Shown here piece after piece: positions 1 through 8,791 of a stretch of DNA of 64,000 nt. Every line of letters begins with the position of its first letter. Position 1 is the stretch's first letter. The stretch covers positions 868,001 to 932,000 of the forward strand of contig SNWL01000004.1 of NCBI GenBank assembly GCA_004362315.1, given 5' to 3'. Origin of the DNA: Mycobacterium sp. BK086 (GTDB lineage Bacteria; Actinomycetota; Actinomycetes; Mycobacteriales; Mycobacteriaceae). The notes below the pieces were generated by a model. That model saw only the letters and a program-made list of their open reading frames with translations. It was not told where the DNA came from and did not search any database. A program made the position numbers and the translations under genes.

Positions 1-2060
1 CCGCCAACGGCTTCCACGCGGTGCACCTTCCCGAAGCGGCCGGCGGTCAGGGCGGCACCCTGGCCGATATGGCCTGTGTCATCGAAGCCGCCGCGGCGGC
101 ATTGCTGCCCGGTCCGCTGTTGAGCACCGCGGCCGCCAGCGCCGTTGCCGCCCTGGCCGATGATTCCGCTGCGGCGTTGGTCGCCGACCTCGCGGGTGGA
201 GCCACTGCGGCCGTCGTATTGCCCGAGGACTCCACGGTGCGGGCAGTGCGCGACGACGAGGGTTGGCGGCTGAGTGGATCGATCGGCAGCACGTTGGGTT
301 TGGTTGCAGCACAACGGATCCTGCTGGCAGCACACGAGGGCGACACTGTTCTGTGGTTCGCCCTGGACGCCGGCTCGAATATCGCGGTGGAGCAGCAGCG
401 CGGCACCGATCTGAGCACCGACGTCGGCATCCTCGGCCTCGACGATTACCCCGCTGCCACCCCGGTGACCGGGATCGACACCGAGCGGGCGCGCTGCGTG
501 GTCGCAGGGCTGACCGCCTGTGCCTCGGCCGGCACGGTCCGCAAGGGTGTCGAGACCGCGGTGAACTACATCCGTACCCGTGAGCAGTTCGGCAAGCCGG
601 TCGGATCTTTCCAGGCGTTGCAGCACAAGGCCGCGATCCTTCTGGTCAACGCCGAGCTGGCATCGGCGACAGCCTGGGATGCGGTGCGCGCCATCGACGA
701 AAGCATCGAGCAGCATCGGCTTGCCGCCTCGTCGGCCGCCCTGATGGCCGTGTGCGCCGGACCCGATCTGATGCTCGACGCGCTGCTGATGTTCGGCGCG
801 ATCGGCTATACCTGGGAACACGACACCCACCTGTACTGGCGGCGCGCCACCAGCCTGGCCGCGTCCCTGGGCACCACCACCCGGTGGGCACGAGAAGCCG
901 GCGAGCTGGCCAGGACGCTGAAGCGTTCCACCGCCGTCAATCTCGGTGACATCGAATCGGAGTTCCGGGCGGGTATCGCGAAGACGCTCGACGAAGCGGC
1001 CGCACTCCAGGACGAGACACCCACCGACGACGTCCGCGCGCCCGGTCTTGCCTTCGGGTCGCGGCGCAACCTGTTGGCCGACGCGGGTCTGGTCGCTCCG
1101 CACCTACCCGCGCCGTGGGGTCTGGACGCCACCCCGGTGCAGCAGGTGATCATCACCGAGGAGTTCGACAAACGCGGGATGATCCGGCCGTCACTCAGCA
1201 TCGCCGAATGGATCCTGCCGACGATCCTCAACAGCGGAACCGACGAACAGCGTGAGCGTTTCGCCGAACCGATCATGCGCGGCACGCAGCGCTGGTGCCA
1301 GTTGTTCAGCGAGCCGGGCGCGGGTTCGGATCTGGCCTCGTTGGTCACCCGCGCCCAGAAGGTGGACGGCGGCTGGCTGGTCAACGGTCACAAGATCTGG
1401 ACGTCGTCGGCCCACGTCGCCCAGTTCGGCGCCATGCTGGCACGTACTGACCCCGACGCACCGAAACACCGTGGGATCAGCTACTTTCTGGTCGACATGT
1501 CCTCGCCGGGCATCGAGATCAGCCCGATCAAGCAGGCCAGTGGCCACTTCGATTTCAACGAGGTCTTCCTCACCGACGTGTTTGTCCCGGACGAGATGCT
1601 GGTCGGTGAGCCCGGACACGGCTGGGATCTGGCTGTGGCGACCATGGCCGTCGAGCGGACGGCGATCGGCAACTACGTCAACATCGATCGGTCCGAGGCG
1701 CTTCGCCGCATGGCTGATGTCGACGGACCCGATCACGACTCCACCCTGCAGGCGCTCGGCGAGATCGAAGCGCACACCACGGCCATCAAGGCGATGGTGC
1801 TGCGCGAGACCCTTCGCCTGGTGCAGGGACAAGGCCCCGGCCCGACGTCGAGCATCGCCAAGTACGCGATGGTGCTGCTGTTGCGCCGTGCCTCGACCGC
1901 GACACTGGGACTCACCGGACGCCTTGCCATGCTGGAGGATTCGGACCCCGCGGTGATCGCACCGTATTTCGACATGCCGTCCGAGCTCATCGGCGGTGGG
2001 ACGGCAGAGATCCAGTTGACGATCATCGCGTCGATGATTCTGGGCCTGCCGCGGAAGTAG
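1..2060 (+). CDS. Two-domain acyl-CoA dehydrogenase (5' end outside window)
   Basis: This is a flavin-dependent acyl-CoA dehydrogenase of the long, two-domain mycobacterial FadE type (FadE6/FadE34-like). The reading frame is open from base 3, so the true start lies upstream; an internal ATG at 21 is not preferred. The first dehydrogenase module is partly present and contains the TREQFGKPVGSFQALQHK helix motif. A complete second module follows, with FSEPGAGSDLASL, the NGHKIWTS flavin/substrate loop and the C-terminal GGGTAEIQ motif. It probably oxidises an acyl-CoA in beta-oxidation of a lipid or sterol side chain. The amidohydrolase gene begins 20 bp downstream, which suggests one operon. The substrate cannot be read from the sequence. 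Confidence 0.9.
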   Translation, partial: ANGFHAVHLPEAAGGQGGTLADMACVIEAAAAALLPGPLLSTAAASAVAALADDSAAALVADLAGGATAAVVLPEDSTVRAVRDDEGWRLSGSIGSTLGLVAAQRILLAAHEGDTVLWFALDAGSNIAVEQQRGTDLSTDVGILGLDDYPAATPVTGIDTERARCVVAGLTACASAGTVRKGVETAVNYIRTREQFGKPVGSFQALQHKAAILLVNAELASATAWDAVRAIDESIEQHRLAASSAALMAVCAGPDLMLDALLMFGAIGYTWEHDTHLYWRRATSLAASLGTTTRWAREAGELARTLKRSTAVNLGDIESEFRAGIAKTLDEAAALQDETPTDDVRAPGLAFGSRRNLLADAGLVAPHLPAPWGLDATPVQQVIITEEFDKRGMIRPSLSIAEWILPTILNSGTDEQRERFAEPIMRGTQRWCQLFSEPGAGSDLASLVTRAQKVDGGWLVNGHKIWTSSAHVAQFGAMLARTDPDAPKHRGISYFLVDMSSPGIEISPIKQASGHFDFNEVFLTDVFVPDEMLVGEPGHGWDLAVATMAVERTAIGNYVNIDRSEALRRMADVDGPDHDSTLQALGEIEAHTTAIKAMVLRETLRLVQGQGPGPTSSIAKYAMVLLLRRASTATLGLTGRLAMLEDSDPAVIAPYFDMPSELIGGGTAEIQLTIIASMILGLPRK

Positions 2061-2080
2061 CCGGAAAGGACACAGCACCG

Positions 2081-3277
2081 ATGACAAGCACCGAACTCCC
2101 GTTCACGTTCTTCGACTGTGACAACCACTATTACGAGGCCGAGGACGCCTTCACCCGCTACATGGAACCGCAGTTCAAGAAGCGTGCCATCCAGTGGGCG
2201 CAGCTCGACGGCCGCCAGCGCTTGATGGTCGGCGGCCGGGTCAACCGGTTCATTCCGAATCCGACGTTCGACCCGGTGGGCAAGCCCGGCGCGCTCGACG
2301 AGTACTTCCGCGGCCGGAATCCCCATGGTGCCGACTTGAATTCGCTGTTCGGCGAGCTGGAGCCGATCCGGGCCGAGTACCGCAACAGAGATGCCCGGCT
2401 GGCGACCATGGATGCCCAGGGCATGCAGGGCTGCATCATGCTGCCGACGCTCGGGGTCGGGATGGAGCAGGCACTGCTGCCCGACTTCGACGCGACGATC
2501 GCGACGTTCAAAGCGTTCAACCGCTGGCTGGACGACGACTGGGGATTCGCCTATCAGGAGCGGATTTTCACCGCTCCGTACATCACGATGTGCCGGCCAG
2601 ACAACGCCGTGCGCGAGCTGGAGTGGGCGCTGGAGCACGACGCCCGCTTCATCGTGATGATCCCGGGCCCGATCACCACCGAGGTCGGCATGCGCCCGCC
2701 CGGCGACCCGATGTTCGACGAATTCTGGCAGCTGGCCAACGATTCCGGCATCACCGTGTGCTATCACTCAGGCGAGACTTACTACTCGAAGTTCATGCCG
2801 GCCTGGGGCGAGTCGGACTACATGATGTCGTTCAACGCGCTGCTGGGCTTCCGGAGCTTGTTCAGCGGTGACGCGATCCAGGACACCTTCGCCAACCACC
2901 TGCACAACGGGCTGTTCCTGCGATTCCCGAATCTGCGGATGGCGTGCATCGAGAGCGGTTCGACGTGGGTGTTCCACCTGTTCGAGAAGCTGACCAAGTC
3001 GTGGGGTCAGATCCCGTTCATCTACCAGGAAGATCCGCGCGAGACCTTCCGGCGGCACGTCTGGGTCTCGCCGTTCTACGAGGACGAACTGGCCAGTCTG
3101 CTGAAACTGATGGGTGACGATCACATCCTCATGGGTTCGGACTACCCGCACGTCGAGGGCCTTGCCGAGCCGGCCTCCTACATCAAGGACCTGGAGAACT
3201 TCGACTACACACCCGAGCAGTGCCGCAAGGTCATGCGTGACAACGGTATTGAGTTGTCGGTCCGCCGGCCGGTGTAG
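2081..3277 (+). CDS. Amidohydrolase family 2 (metal-dependent TIM-barrel hydrolase)
   Basis: A 398-residue protein with an ATG start behind a GGAAAGGA ribosome site. The N-terminal FFDCDNHYYE motif and the late MGSDYPHVEG motif (metal-binding Asp and His) are typical of the amidohydrolase-2 family, which includes decarboxylases and hydrolases acting on cyclic or carboxylated substrates. Mycobacteria carry many such paralogues next to fadE, fadD and SDR genes. It lies 20 bp behind the acyl-CoA dehydrogenase and 9 bp before the next small gene, so it is probably co-transcribed. The family is secure; the substrate is unknown. Confidence 0.88.
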   Translation: MTSTELPFTFFDCDNHYYEAEDAFTRYMEPQFKKRAIQWAQLDGRQRLMVGGRVNRFIPNPTFDPVGKPGALDEYFRGRNPHGADLNSLFGELEPIRAEYRNRDARLATMDAQGMQGCIMLPTLGVGMEQALLPDFDATIATFKAFNRWLDDDWGFAYQERIFTAPYITMCRPDNAVRELEWALEHDARFIVMIPGPITTEVGMRPPGDPMFDEFWQLANDSGITVCYHSGETYYSKFMPAWGESDYMMSFNALLGFRSLFSGDAIQDTFANHLHNGLFLRFPNLRMACIESGSTWVFHLFEKLTKSWGQIPFIYQEDPRETFRRHVWVSPFYEDELASLLKLMGDDHILMGSDYPHVEGLAEPASYIKDLENFDYTPEQCRKVMRDNGIELSVRRPV

Positions 3278-3286
3278 CTCCGCTTC

Positions 3287-3571
3287 GTGAAAGTCGCCAA
3301 GACCAGCCTGGTCGCCATGCTGTTGGAGGCCGGTGAGGAGAACGCCGCCGTCCTGCTCGCTCGCTCGACCCTGGCCGACGAACTCGACACCGACACCGAT
3401 CTCGACGTCCTGCTGACGTTCGGACTGGAACGCGAGCAGGTCGACGAGGTGGCGCGGATGACGATCGGCGCGATCGAACCCGAGGACGTCAACACCCGAC
3501 GTCGCCGCGACGAGATGGACAAAGCCATTTCGCGGCGCTGGGCCGACCTGGTCGACCGCTGGCTCACCTAG
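3287..3571 (+). CDS. Small hypothetical protein, 94 aa
   Basis: A GTG-started, acidic, probably all-helical protein. It has no signal peptide, membrane segment or metal motif, and I do not recognise a family. It follows the amidohydrolase by 9 bp and precedes the SDR gene, so it is likely the third gene of the same transcript. Its codon choice (strong G/C at third positions) matches neighbouring real genes, which supports it being coding. It could be a small partner or regulator of the adjacent enzymes, but nothing in the sequence shows this. Confidence 0.6.
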   Translation: MKVAKTSLVAMLLEAGEENAAVLLARSTLADELDTDTDLDVLLTFGLEREQVDEVARMTIGAIEPEDVNTRRRRDEMDKAISRRWADLVDRWLT

Positions 3572-3664
3572 GTCGACTAGACCGGCGTGCCGAGGGTGGG
3601 TGTTGACGGTGAATTTTCGAAGATTCTCGACGCCGGCCCCCACGCTCGGCGCAGGCTGACAGCC

Positions 3665-4381
3665 ATGGAGCTCCGCGGACAAACGGTCGTACTCATCGGT
3701 GGCAGCGCCGGCATCGGACTGGAGACGGCACGCAAGGCGCGCGCCGAGGGCGCCGACGTCATCCTCACCGGACGCAACCCGGAACGCCTGCAGGCCGCAG
3801 CTGCCGACGTCGGCGCCACACGCACCGCGGCCTTCGACGCGACCGACTCCGACTCGCTGGCACAGTTTTTCGGCGGCTTACCCGGCCGGATCGACCACGT
3901 GCTGGTCACCGCCGGCGGGCCCAGCTACCGGCCGATGCTCGAGATGACTGCCGATGACATCCGCGATGCGCTCAGCTCCCACGTCGTCCTCGGCCTCGAC
4001 GTGGCGCGCAACGCGCAACCCAAGATGAGAGCGGGCGGTTCACTGGTGCTGATGGGTGGCACCGGCGGACGACGTATCGACCATCGACTGGGTATCGTCC
4101 CGGCCGCCACGGCAGCCTTGCCACCGTTCACCGCCGCCCTGGCGCTCGAACTCGCCCCGATCCGCGTCAACCTGATCGCGGCAGGATTCGTCGACACCCC
4201 CTTGTCGGCCGCGCTGCTCGGCGACCAACTCGAGAACCGTCGCGACGAGCTGCGCAGCACGCTGCCGATCGGGCGGGTCGTCGGCCCGCAAGACGTCGCG
4301 GCTCTTGCCGTGCATCTCATGGTCAATGGCGCGCTCACCGGCGCCACCTATGACATCGACGGCGGACAGCAGTTCGTCTGA
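3665..4381 (+). CDS. SDR-fold protein lacking the catalytic Tyr-x-x-x-Lys
   Basis: A short-chain dehydrogenase/reductase fold, 238 residues from the ATG at 3665; an upstream in-frame start at 3587 would add a tail unlike the family. The cofactor loop GGSAGIGLE (residues 12-20) is intact and TGRNPER follows strand 2, suggesting NADP(H) preference. The usual NNAG is replaced by TAGG. Where S-x12-Y-x3-K should lie (about residues 133-150) the sequence is GGTGG...GIVPAATAA, with neither Tyr nor Lys. The C-terminal DIDGGQQFV is typical. The protein probably binds a dinucleotide but is either catalytically atypical or acts as a binding or regulatory protein. Confidence 0.8.
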   Translation: MELRGQTVVLIGGSAGIGLETARKARAEGADVILTGRNPERLQAAAADVGATRTAAFDATDSDSLAQFFGGLPGRIDHVLVTAGGPSYRPMLEMTADDIRDALSSHVVLGLDVARNAQPKMRAGGSLVLMGGTGGRRIDHRLGIVPAATAALPPFTAALALELAPIRVNLIAAGFVDTPLSAALLGDQLENRRDELRSTLPIGRVVGPQDVAALAVHLMVNGALTGATYDIDGGQQFV

Positions 4382-4493
4382 GCACTACCGGCTAGCCGGT
4401 ACACCGATTGGCGGGCAGCGTCGATGTGCCGGCCCACCGCGCCGCGGGACTCTGTGTGACAACACCACAAGACGTCTCTCGGGAGGACCGATC

Positions 4494-5204
4494 ATGAAGC
4501 TCACCAGTCTGGCCGCCGCAGGTATCTCCGTCGCCGCGATCATGGGCCCGCAGGCGACAGCTGTTGCCGCCGCGGCCAATTCATGCCCGGATGTCGAGGT
4601 CGTGTTCGCCCGCGGGACCTTCGAAGCACCCGGGATCGGCGCCACCGGCCAGGCCTTCGTCGACGCCCTGACCGCTCGGCTGCAGGGCACGGACACCATC
4701 GGCGTCTATCCGGTCAACTACCCTGCGTCACTGGACTTCTCGCAGGCCGCCGCGGGTGTCGCCGATGCGAGCACCGAGATCGAATCCCTGACGGCGAGTT
4801 GCCCCGCGACCAAGATCGTGCTGGGCGGCTATTCGCAGGGCGCTGCGGTGGCGGGCTACACCACCACCGAGACGGTGCCTGCCGGTTTCGTCTTGCCGAC
4901 CGGTATCAGCGGCCCGATGCCACCGGCCGTCGCCACGCACGTCGCGGCGGTGGTGTTGTTCGGTACACCATCGGACTGGGTCGTCGGTCTGGCCGACCAC
5001 AGTGCGCCACCGATCACCATCGGGCAGCTGTACGAGCCTAAGACCCTCGAGTTGTGCGCCCCCGGTGATCCGGTGTGTTCCCCCGGCGGCCTGGACCGCG
5101 CCGCGCACAGTGCCTATAAGACCAACGGCATGGCAGACCAGGCGGCGGACTTCGTCGTCAACGCCATCGCCACTGCGCCGCCGGCGCCGAGCCACACCGT
5201 CTGA
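4494..5204 (+). CDS. Secreted cutinase-family serine esterase
   Basis: A 236-residue exported cutinase/CFP21-type alpha/beta hydrolase. The ATG at 4494 follows a GGGAGGA ribosome site; the longer upstream frame is a read-through. An N-terminal signal peptide (Lys, then an Ala/Val-rich stretch ending in AAAANS) is followed by CPDVEVVFARGTFE. The nucleophile lies in GGYSQGA (Ser114). The acid and base are predicted in CAPGDPVCS and in RAAHSAY near the C terminus, with the paired cysteines of the family. It should hydrolyse lipid esters or polyesters outside the membrane. The gene stands alone, with 112 bp before it and about 200 bp after it. Confidence 0.92.
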   Translation: MKLTSLAAAGISVAAIMGPQATAVAAAANSCPDVEVVFARGTFEAPGIGATGQAFVDALTARLQGTDTIGVYPVNYPASLDFSQAAAGVADASTEIESLTASCPATKIVLGGYSQGAAVAGYTTTETVPAGFVLPTGISGPMPPAVATHVAAVVLFGTPSDWVVGLADHSAPPITIGQLYEPKTLELCAPGDPVCSPGGLDRAAHSAYKTNGMADQAADFVVNAIATAPPAPSHTV

Positions 5205-5401
5205 TCGGGCGTATCGTCGACCACGTCGAAAAGGACCAGGAGCGGCACCCGGTAAGCCCGCTCACTTCCGGCAGGAAGCTCCGTACCGCCCAGCGGACCC
5301 CCGACAAGCAACTGGCGCTGACGCGTCGGCGGCTTGGCGCGGGTGTTCACGAAGTCGCGTCGACCCTCCGGTTCAGCAGCGCCTCTCACCAGGAGGTCAC
5401 C

Positions 5402-5719
5402 ATGCCGTTCATCCGAACCGACGCCGGAATCGTCACGCAGATCAACACCTTCACGGTGCCGGAAGGTGGTCAGCAACCGCTCATCGAATTGCTCGAGGAG
5501 GCAGCACGATTCGCGAGCACCACGCCGGGCTGGCGCTCGGCCAGCCTGCATCGCAGCCAGGACGGCACCCGGGTGGTGAACTACGCACAGAGCGACAGTC
5601 TCGAGGCGGCGCTGCGAGTGATCGAACGATTGCGGGCAGCGGGGTTCTTGGATCGGGGCGCCCAGTACGGCCAGGCGCATCCGGGACTTTACGACGTGGT
5701 CTACACATTGGAGCGCTGA
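5402..5719 (+). CDS. ABM-type (antibiotic biosynthesis monooxygenase) small protein
   Basis: A 105-residue single-domain protein. The ATG follows a CAGGAGG ribosome site by a few bases. The pattern is that of the dimeric alpha-beta-barrel ABM family: a first strand (IVTQINTFTV), an amphipathic helix (PLIELLEEAARFAS), then TPGWRSASLHRSQDGTRVVN and a second helix. Such proteins are cofactor-free monooxygenases or quinone-binding proteins. It precedes an SDR and an alpha/beta hydrolase on the same strand with short gaps, suggesting a small oxidative or detoxifying unit. The substrate is unknown. Confidence 0.8.
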   Translation: MPFIRTDAGIVTQINTFTVPEGGQQPLIELLEEAARFASTTPGWRSASLHRSQDGTRVVNYAQSDSLEAALRVIERLRAAGFLDRGAQYGQAHPGLYDVVYTLER

Positions 5720-5748
5720 TCACGGGACGGTGAGGCAAGGTATCGGTT

Positions 5749-6534
5749 GTGGATACCAACCTCACCGGAAAGATCGCCGTCGTCACCGGCGCAAGCAAAG
5801 GAATCGGACTGGCCACCAGCCAGGCCTTGGCCGCCGCAGGCGCGCACGTGATCGCGGCCGCGCGACACAACAGCGCCGAAGTGGAGGCCCTGGAAGCGGC
5901 CGGCTCGGCCACCTTCGTCGCCGCCGATGTCTCGACCGCCGACGGGCCCAAGGCCGTAGTCGCCGCCGCCGCGCAGCGGGGCGGCATCGACATCCTGGTG
6001 AACAACGCCGGATCGGTGACGCCTCGCTTCGACGGCGTCCTGTCCGTGTCCGACGACGAGTGGCTGGCATCGATCGCGGTGAATTTCCTGTCCGCCGTGC
6101 GGACCACACGCGAAGCCATTCCGCAGATGCTCACCCGCGGCGGCGGATCGATCGTGATGATCGGTTCGGTCAACGCCGCCCTGCCGGAGTGGAATATCGT
6201 CGACTACAGCGCCACCAAAGCCGCCCTGGCCAACTTCGCCAAGAGTGTGTCGAAGGAATTCGGCGGCAAGGGGATCCGCGTCAACACGATCAGCCCCGGT
6301 CCAGTGGCCACCCCGCTGTGGCTGGCCGAAGACGGTATCGCCCAGCAGTTCGCCGCCGCCAGCGGAGCCACCGCCGACCAGGTGGTGGACTCCGTCGTCG
6401 CGGGTTCGGCGACGGGGCGCTTCACCACTCCCGAAGAGGTCGCCGACCTCGCGCTGTTCCTCGCCGGCGCGCACTCGGCCAACATCACCGGCTCGGACAT
6501 CCGCATCGACGGCGGCTACGTCACCACTCTCTAG
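5749..6534 (+). CDS. SDR family oxidoreductase
   Basis: A 261-residue classical SDR with a GTG start. Visible motifs are TGASKGIG (cofactor loop, residues 13-20), NNAG (85-88), Ser140, and the Tyr153/Lys157 pair in DYSATKAAL. The C-terminal IRIDGGYVTTL is typical. It should catalyse NAD(P)H-dependent oxidation or reduction of a hydroxyl/keto group in the cytosol. The alpha/beta hydrolase gene begins 16 bp downstream and the ABM gene lies 29 bp upstream, so the three are probably one transcript. Confidence 0.9.
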   Translation: MDTNLTGKIAVVTGASKGIGLATSQALAAAGAHVIAAARHNSAEVEALEAAGSATFVAADVSTADGPKAVVAAAAQRGGIDILVNNAGSVTPRFDGVLSVSDDEWLASIAVNFLSAVRTTREAIPQMLTRGGGSIVMIGSVNAALPEWNIVDYSATKAALANFAKSVSKEFGGKGIRVNTISPGPVATPLWLAEDGIAQQFAAASGATADQVVDSVVAGSATGRFTTPEEVADLALFLAGAHSANITGSDIRIDGGYVTTL

Positions 6535-6550
6535 AAAGGGAACGATCGAT

Positions 6551-7360
6551 TTGAGCATCAAGCCCAACCCCGTCATCTTCATCCACGGCCTATGGATCCA
6601 CGCCAGCGCCTGGCAGCCGTGGGAGGAGCTGTTCACCGAACAGGGCTACGCGGTCTCGGCTCCCGGCTGGCCGGGCGACTCCGACTCCGTCACGGCGACC
6701 CGGGAGAACGCCGACGCGCTCAACGACATCGGTATCGCCGAGATCGTCGACCACTACGTCGGGATCATCGATGCGGGCGGCAAGCACGAGGTGAAGCCGG
6801 TCGTCATCGGGCACTCGTTCGGCGGTCTCATCGCCCAGGAGCTCCTGGCCGGTGGCCACGCGGCCGCCGCGGTCGCGATCGACCCCGCCCCAATCAAGGG
6901 CGTCAAAGCACTTCCCCTTGCGCAATTACGTTCGGCGTTCCCCGTTCTGGGTAACCCCGCCAACAAGCATCGGACGGTCTCACTCAACGACAAGCAGTTC
7001 AAGTACGCCTTCGGCAACATGTTGACCGAGGAGGAATCCGCCGATCTGCATGACAAGTGGACGATCCCCGGGCCAGGCCTGCCGCTGTTCGAGGACGCGA
7101 CCGCCAACTTCCACAAGAACTCGCCGGCGAAGGTCGACACCCACCTTGTCGACCGGGGACCGCTGCTGCTGACGTCGGGCAGCGACGACCACACGGTGCC
7201 GCTGAAAGTCACCAAAGAGGTGTTCGGGATGTACGAAAAGGGCGGCTCGGACACCGAGTTCCACGAGTTCGCGGGCAAGGGTCACTCGCTGACCATCGAC
7301 AGCGGCTGGCGTGAGGTCGCCGACGTCGCCCTGGAGTGGCTGGCGCGCAAGGGGTTCTGA
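6551..7360 (+). CDS. Alpha/beta hydrolase
   Basis: A 269-residue alpha/beta hydrolase. I start it at the TTG at 6551 (reading LSIKPNPVIF), which sits about 10 bp after a GAAAGGGA ribosome site; the frame opens further upstream but overlaps the SDR gene. IFIHGLWIHASAW forms the oxyanion region, GHSFGG carries the nucleophile (Ser89), and GSDDHTVP and GKGHSLT are the likely acid and base. It has no signal peptide, so it is a cytosolic esterase, lactonase or dehalogenase-like enzyme. It sits between the SDR and nitroreductase genes on the same strand. Confidence 0.88.
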   Translation: MSIKPNPVIFIHGLWIHASAWQPWEELFTEQGYAVSAPGWPGDSDSVTATRENADALNDIGIAEIVDHYVGIIDAGGKHEVKPVVIGHSFGGLIAQELLAGGHAAAAVAIDPAPIKGVKALPLAQLRSAFPVLGNPANKHRTVSLNDKQFKYAFGNMLTEEESADLHDKWTIPGPGLPLFEDATANFHKNSPAKVDTHLVDRGPLLLTSGSDDHTVPLKVTKEVFGMYEKGGSDTEFHEFAGKGHSLTIDSGWREVADVALEWLARKGF

Positions 7361-7375
7361 CGACAGGAGGCAGCA

Positions 7376-8029
7376 GTGCACGACCTCGAAGAGGCGATCA
7401 CCGGGCGTCGGTCCATCCGGTTGTTCCTGCGGGACAGGCCCGTCCCCAGGGAGCTGGTGACGGAGTCGCTCCAATTGGCCATCCGTGCCCCGTCGAACTC
7501 CAACGTGCAGCCGTGGCATGTGGTCTTCGCATCCGGACCCGCTCGCGACCGGTTGGCCGAGGCTCTGCTCGAACAAGCCGACATCGCCGCACCGAACGTA
7601 CCCGAACTGCCGAAGTCGTTCGCTCATCTGCGGCGCGAGCTCGGTGCGCTGGTGTACGGGACGATGGGTATCGCGCGTGACGACGCCGAGGCCAGACGCC
7701 TTGCGGTGCTACGTAACTGGGAGTTCTTCCGCGCTCCACTGACCGGCATCGTGTGCATGCACCGCGACCTGGACTACGTCGACGCCGTCGGCGTGGGCAT
7801 GTTCCTGCAGACCTTCTTGCTCGCGCTCACCGCGCGTGGGCTCGGCAGCTGCGTGCAGGTGTCGGTGGCCGGGTATCCCGACGTGCTGCGCGAGCACCTG
7901 GGCATCGGCGAGGACATGCGCATACTCTGCGGTGTCTCCATCGGCTACCCCGACCCCGAGTTCGCCTGCAATCAGTTGACCGTGCCGCGTAATCCGCTCG
8001 AGGCCAACGTCGTCTTCAAGGAGAGCTGA
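7376..8029 (+). CDS. Nitroreductase-family flavoprotein
   Basis: A 217-residue FMN-dependent nitroreductase with a GTG start after ACAGGAGG. The N-terminal motif ITGRRSIRLF with RAPSNSNVQPWHVVF binds the FMN phosphate, and GLGSCVQVSVAGYPD and CGVSIGYPDPEF complete the fold. It should reduce nitro compounds, quinones or enones with NAD(P)H. It is the last gene of the plus-strand run; its stop codon directly abuts the stop codon of the convergent DUF1906 gene, with no bases between. Confidence 0.9.
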   Translation: MHDLEEAITGRRSIRLFLRDRPVPRELVTESLQLAIRAPSNSNVQPWHVVFASGPARDRLAEALLEQADIAAPNVPELPKSFAHLRRELGALVYGTMGIARDDAEARRLAVLRNWEFFRAPLTGIVCMHRDLDYVDAVGVGMFLQTFLLALTARGLGSCVQVSVAGYPDVLREHLGIGEDMRILCGVSIGYPDPEFACNQLTVPRNPLEANVVFKES

Positions 8030-8791
8030 TCAGCGGGCCAGGTCCCACTGGCCGAAGTCGGGCGCGAGCACGTCGTCGACGTCGACGCTGACGCCGTCGA
8101 TGATCGCGCCGGGGTCCGACGGGGTGACCACTTCTCGCTGAAACAGCACAGCGGCGGGCTCTCGCGCACCGCCCGACCACGCCCTGGTCTGCCATGCCCA
8201 CCGGAACCCCGGCGTGGTGGAATGCCCGACGACGCCGTCGCCGATCGCCCACGAGAGCTGACGGGCACCGCCATACATGCCGGTGCGCGCGACGCCGAGC
8301 ACCGAGTTGATGCCGCGAAACCACTGGATTGCAGTGCTTTTCCACGTGTCGGCGTTGATGTCCTCATCGACGCTGAAGAAGATCGGTGCGGAATCCGGGC
8401 CGCCTGCTGCGCCGTGAAGCCGCAGTGCGGTCTGCGCGTCGGCCACCCCGCCGTCGTACCCGCGAGTGAAGTCCGACGGTGCGTTCGGCCAGCCGGGTTT
8501 TCCGTATTGATAGCAGCTGACGACGTGCAGCCCCGCCGCGATCAGTCCGTCGGTGTACTCGCGGGTGACCGGCTTGAAATCGAAAGTGGCGCCGGGACGC
8601 AACTCCGAGACGTACACCAGCGCCCCGTTGTAACCGGCGGCTTTGATCTGCTCCGGTGAGACCAGGACCGTGGCGAAGTCGATGAGCTGCAATGCATCCG
8701 CGGACGCTTTCGGGGTTCCGAGTACCGCGGCGCCGGCGACAGCGCCGAGGGCGAATTTGAAGACGTCGCGCCGTGACGCTGCCGGTGTCAC
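8030..8791 (-). CDS. Tat-exported DUF1906 (Rv2525c-like) glycoside-hydrolase-like protein
   Basis: A 253-residue protein. The N terminus has a twin-arginine signal (SRRDVFKFALGAVAGAA, then ASA before the mature part), consistent with Tat export. The mature domain starts LQLIDFATVLVSPEQIKAAGYNG and includes FFSVDEDIN, matching the DUF1906 TIM-barrel family typified by M. tuberculosis Rv2525c, which resembles glycoside hydrolases acting on peptidoglycan. Asp/Glu in SVDED are candidate active-site acids. The GTG start overlaps the stop of the upstream L,D-transpeptidase-like gene by 4 bp (GTGA), implying translational coupling and a shared envelope role. Confidence 0.88.
   Translation of the reverse strand: MTPAASRRDVFKFALGAVAGAAVLGTPKASADALQLIDFATVLVSPEQIKAAGYNGALVYVSELRPGATFDFKPVTREYTDGLIAAGLHVVSCYQYGKPGWPNAPSDFTRGYDGGVADAQTALRLHGAAGGPDSAPIFFSVDEDINADTWKSTAIQWFRGINSVLGVARTGMYGGARQLSWAIGDGVVGHSTTPGFRWAWQTRAWSGGAREPAAVLFQREVVTPSDPGAIIDGVSVDVDDVLAPDFGQWDLAR

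Noticed and set aside
8027-8032. Back-to-back stop codons TGATCA of two convergent genes
   Set aside because: A tidy arrangement but common in compact genomes; no functional meaning inferred.
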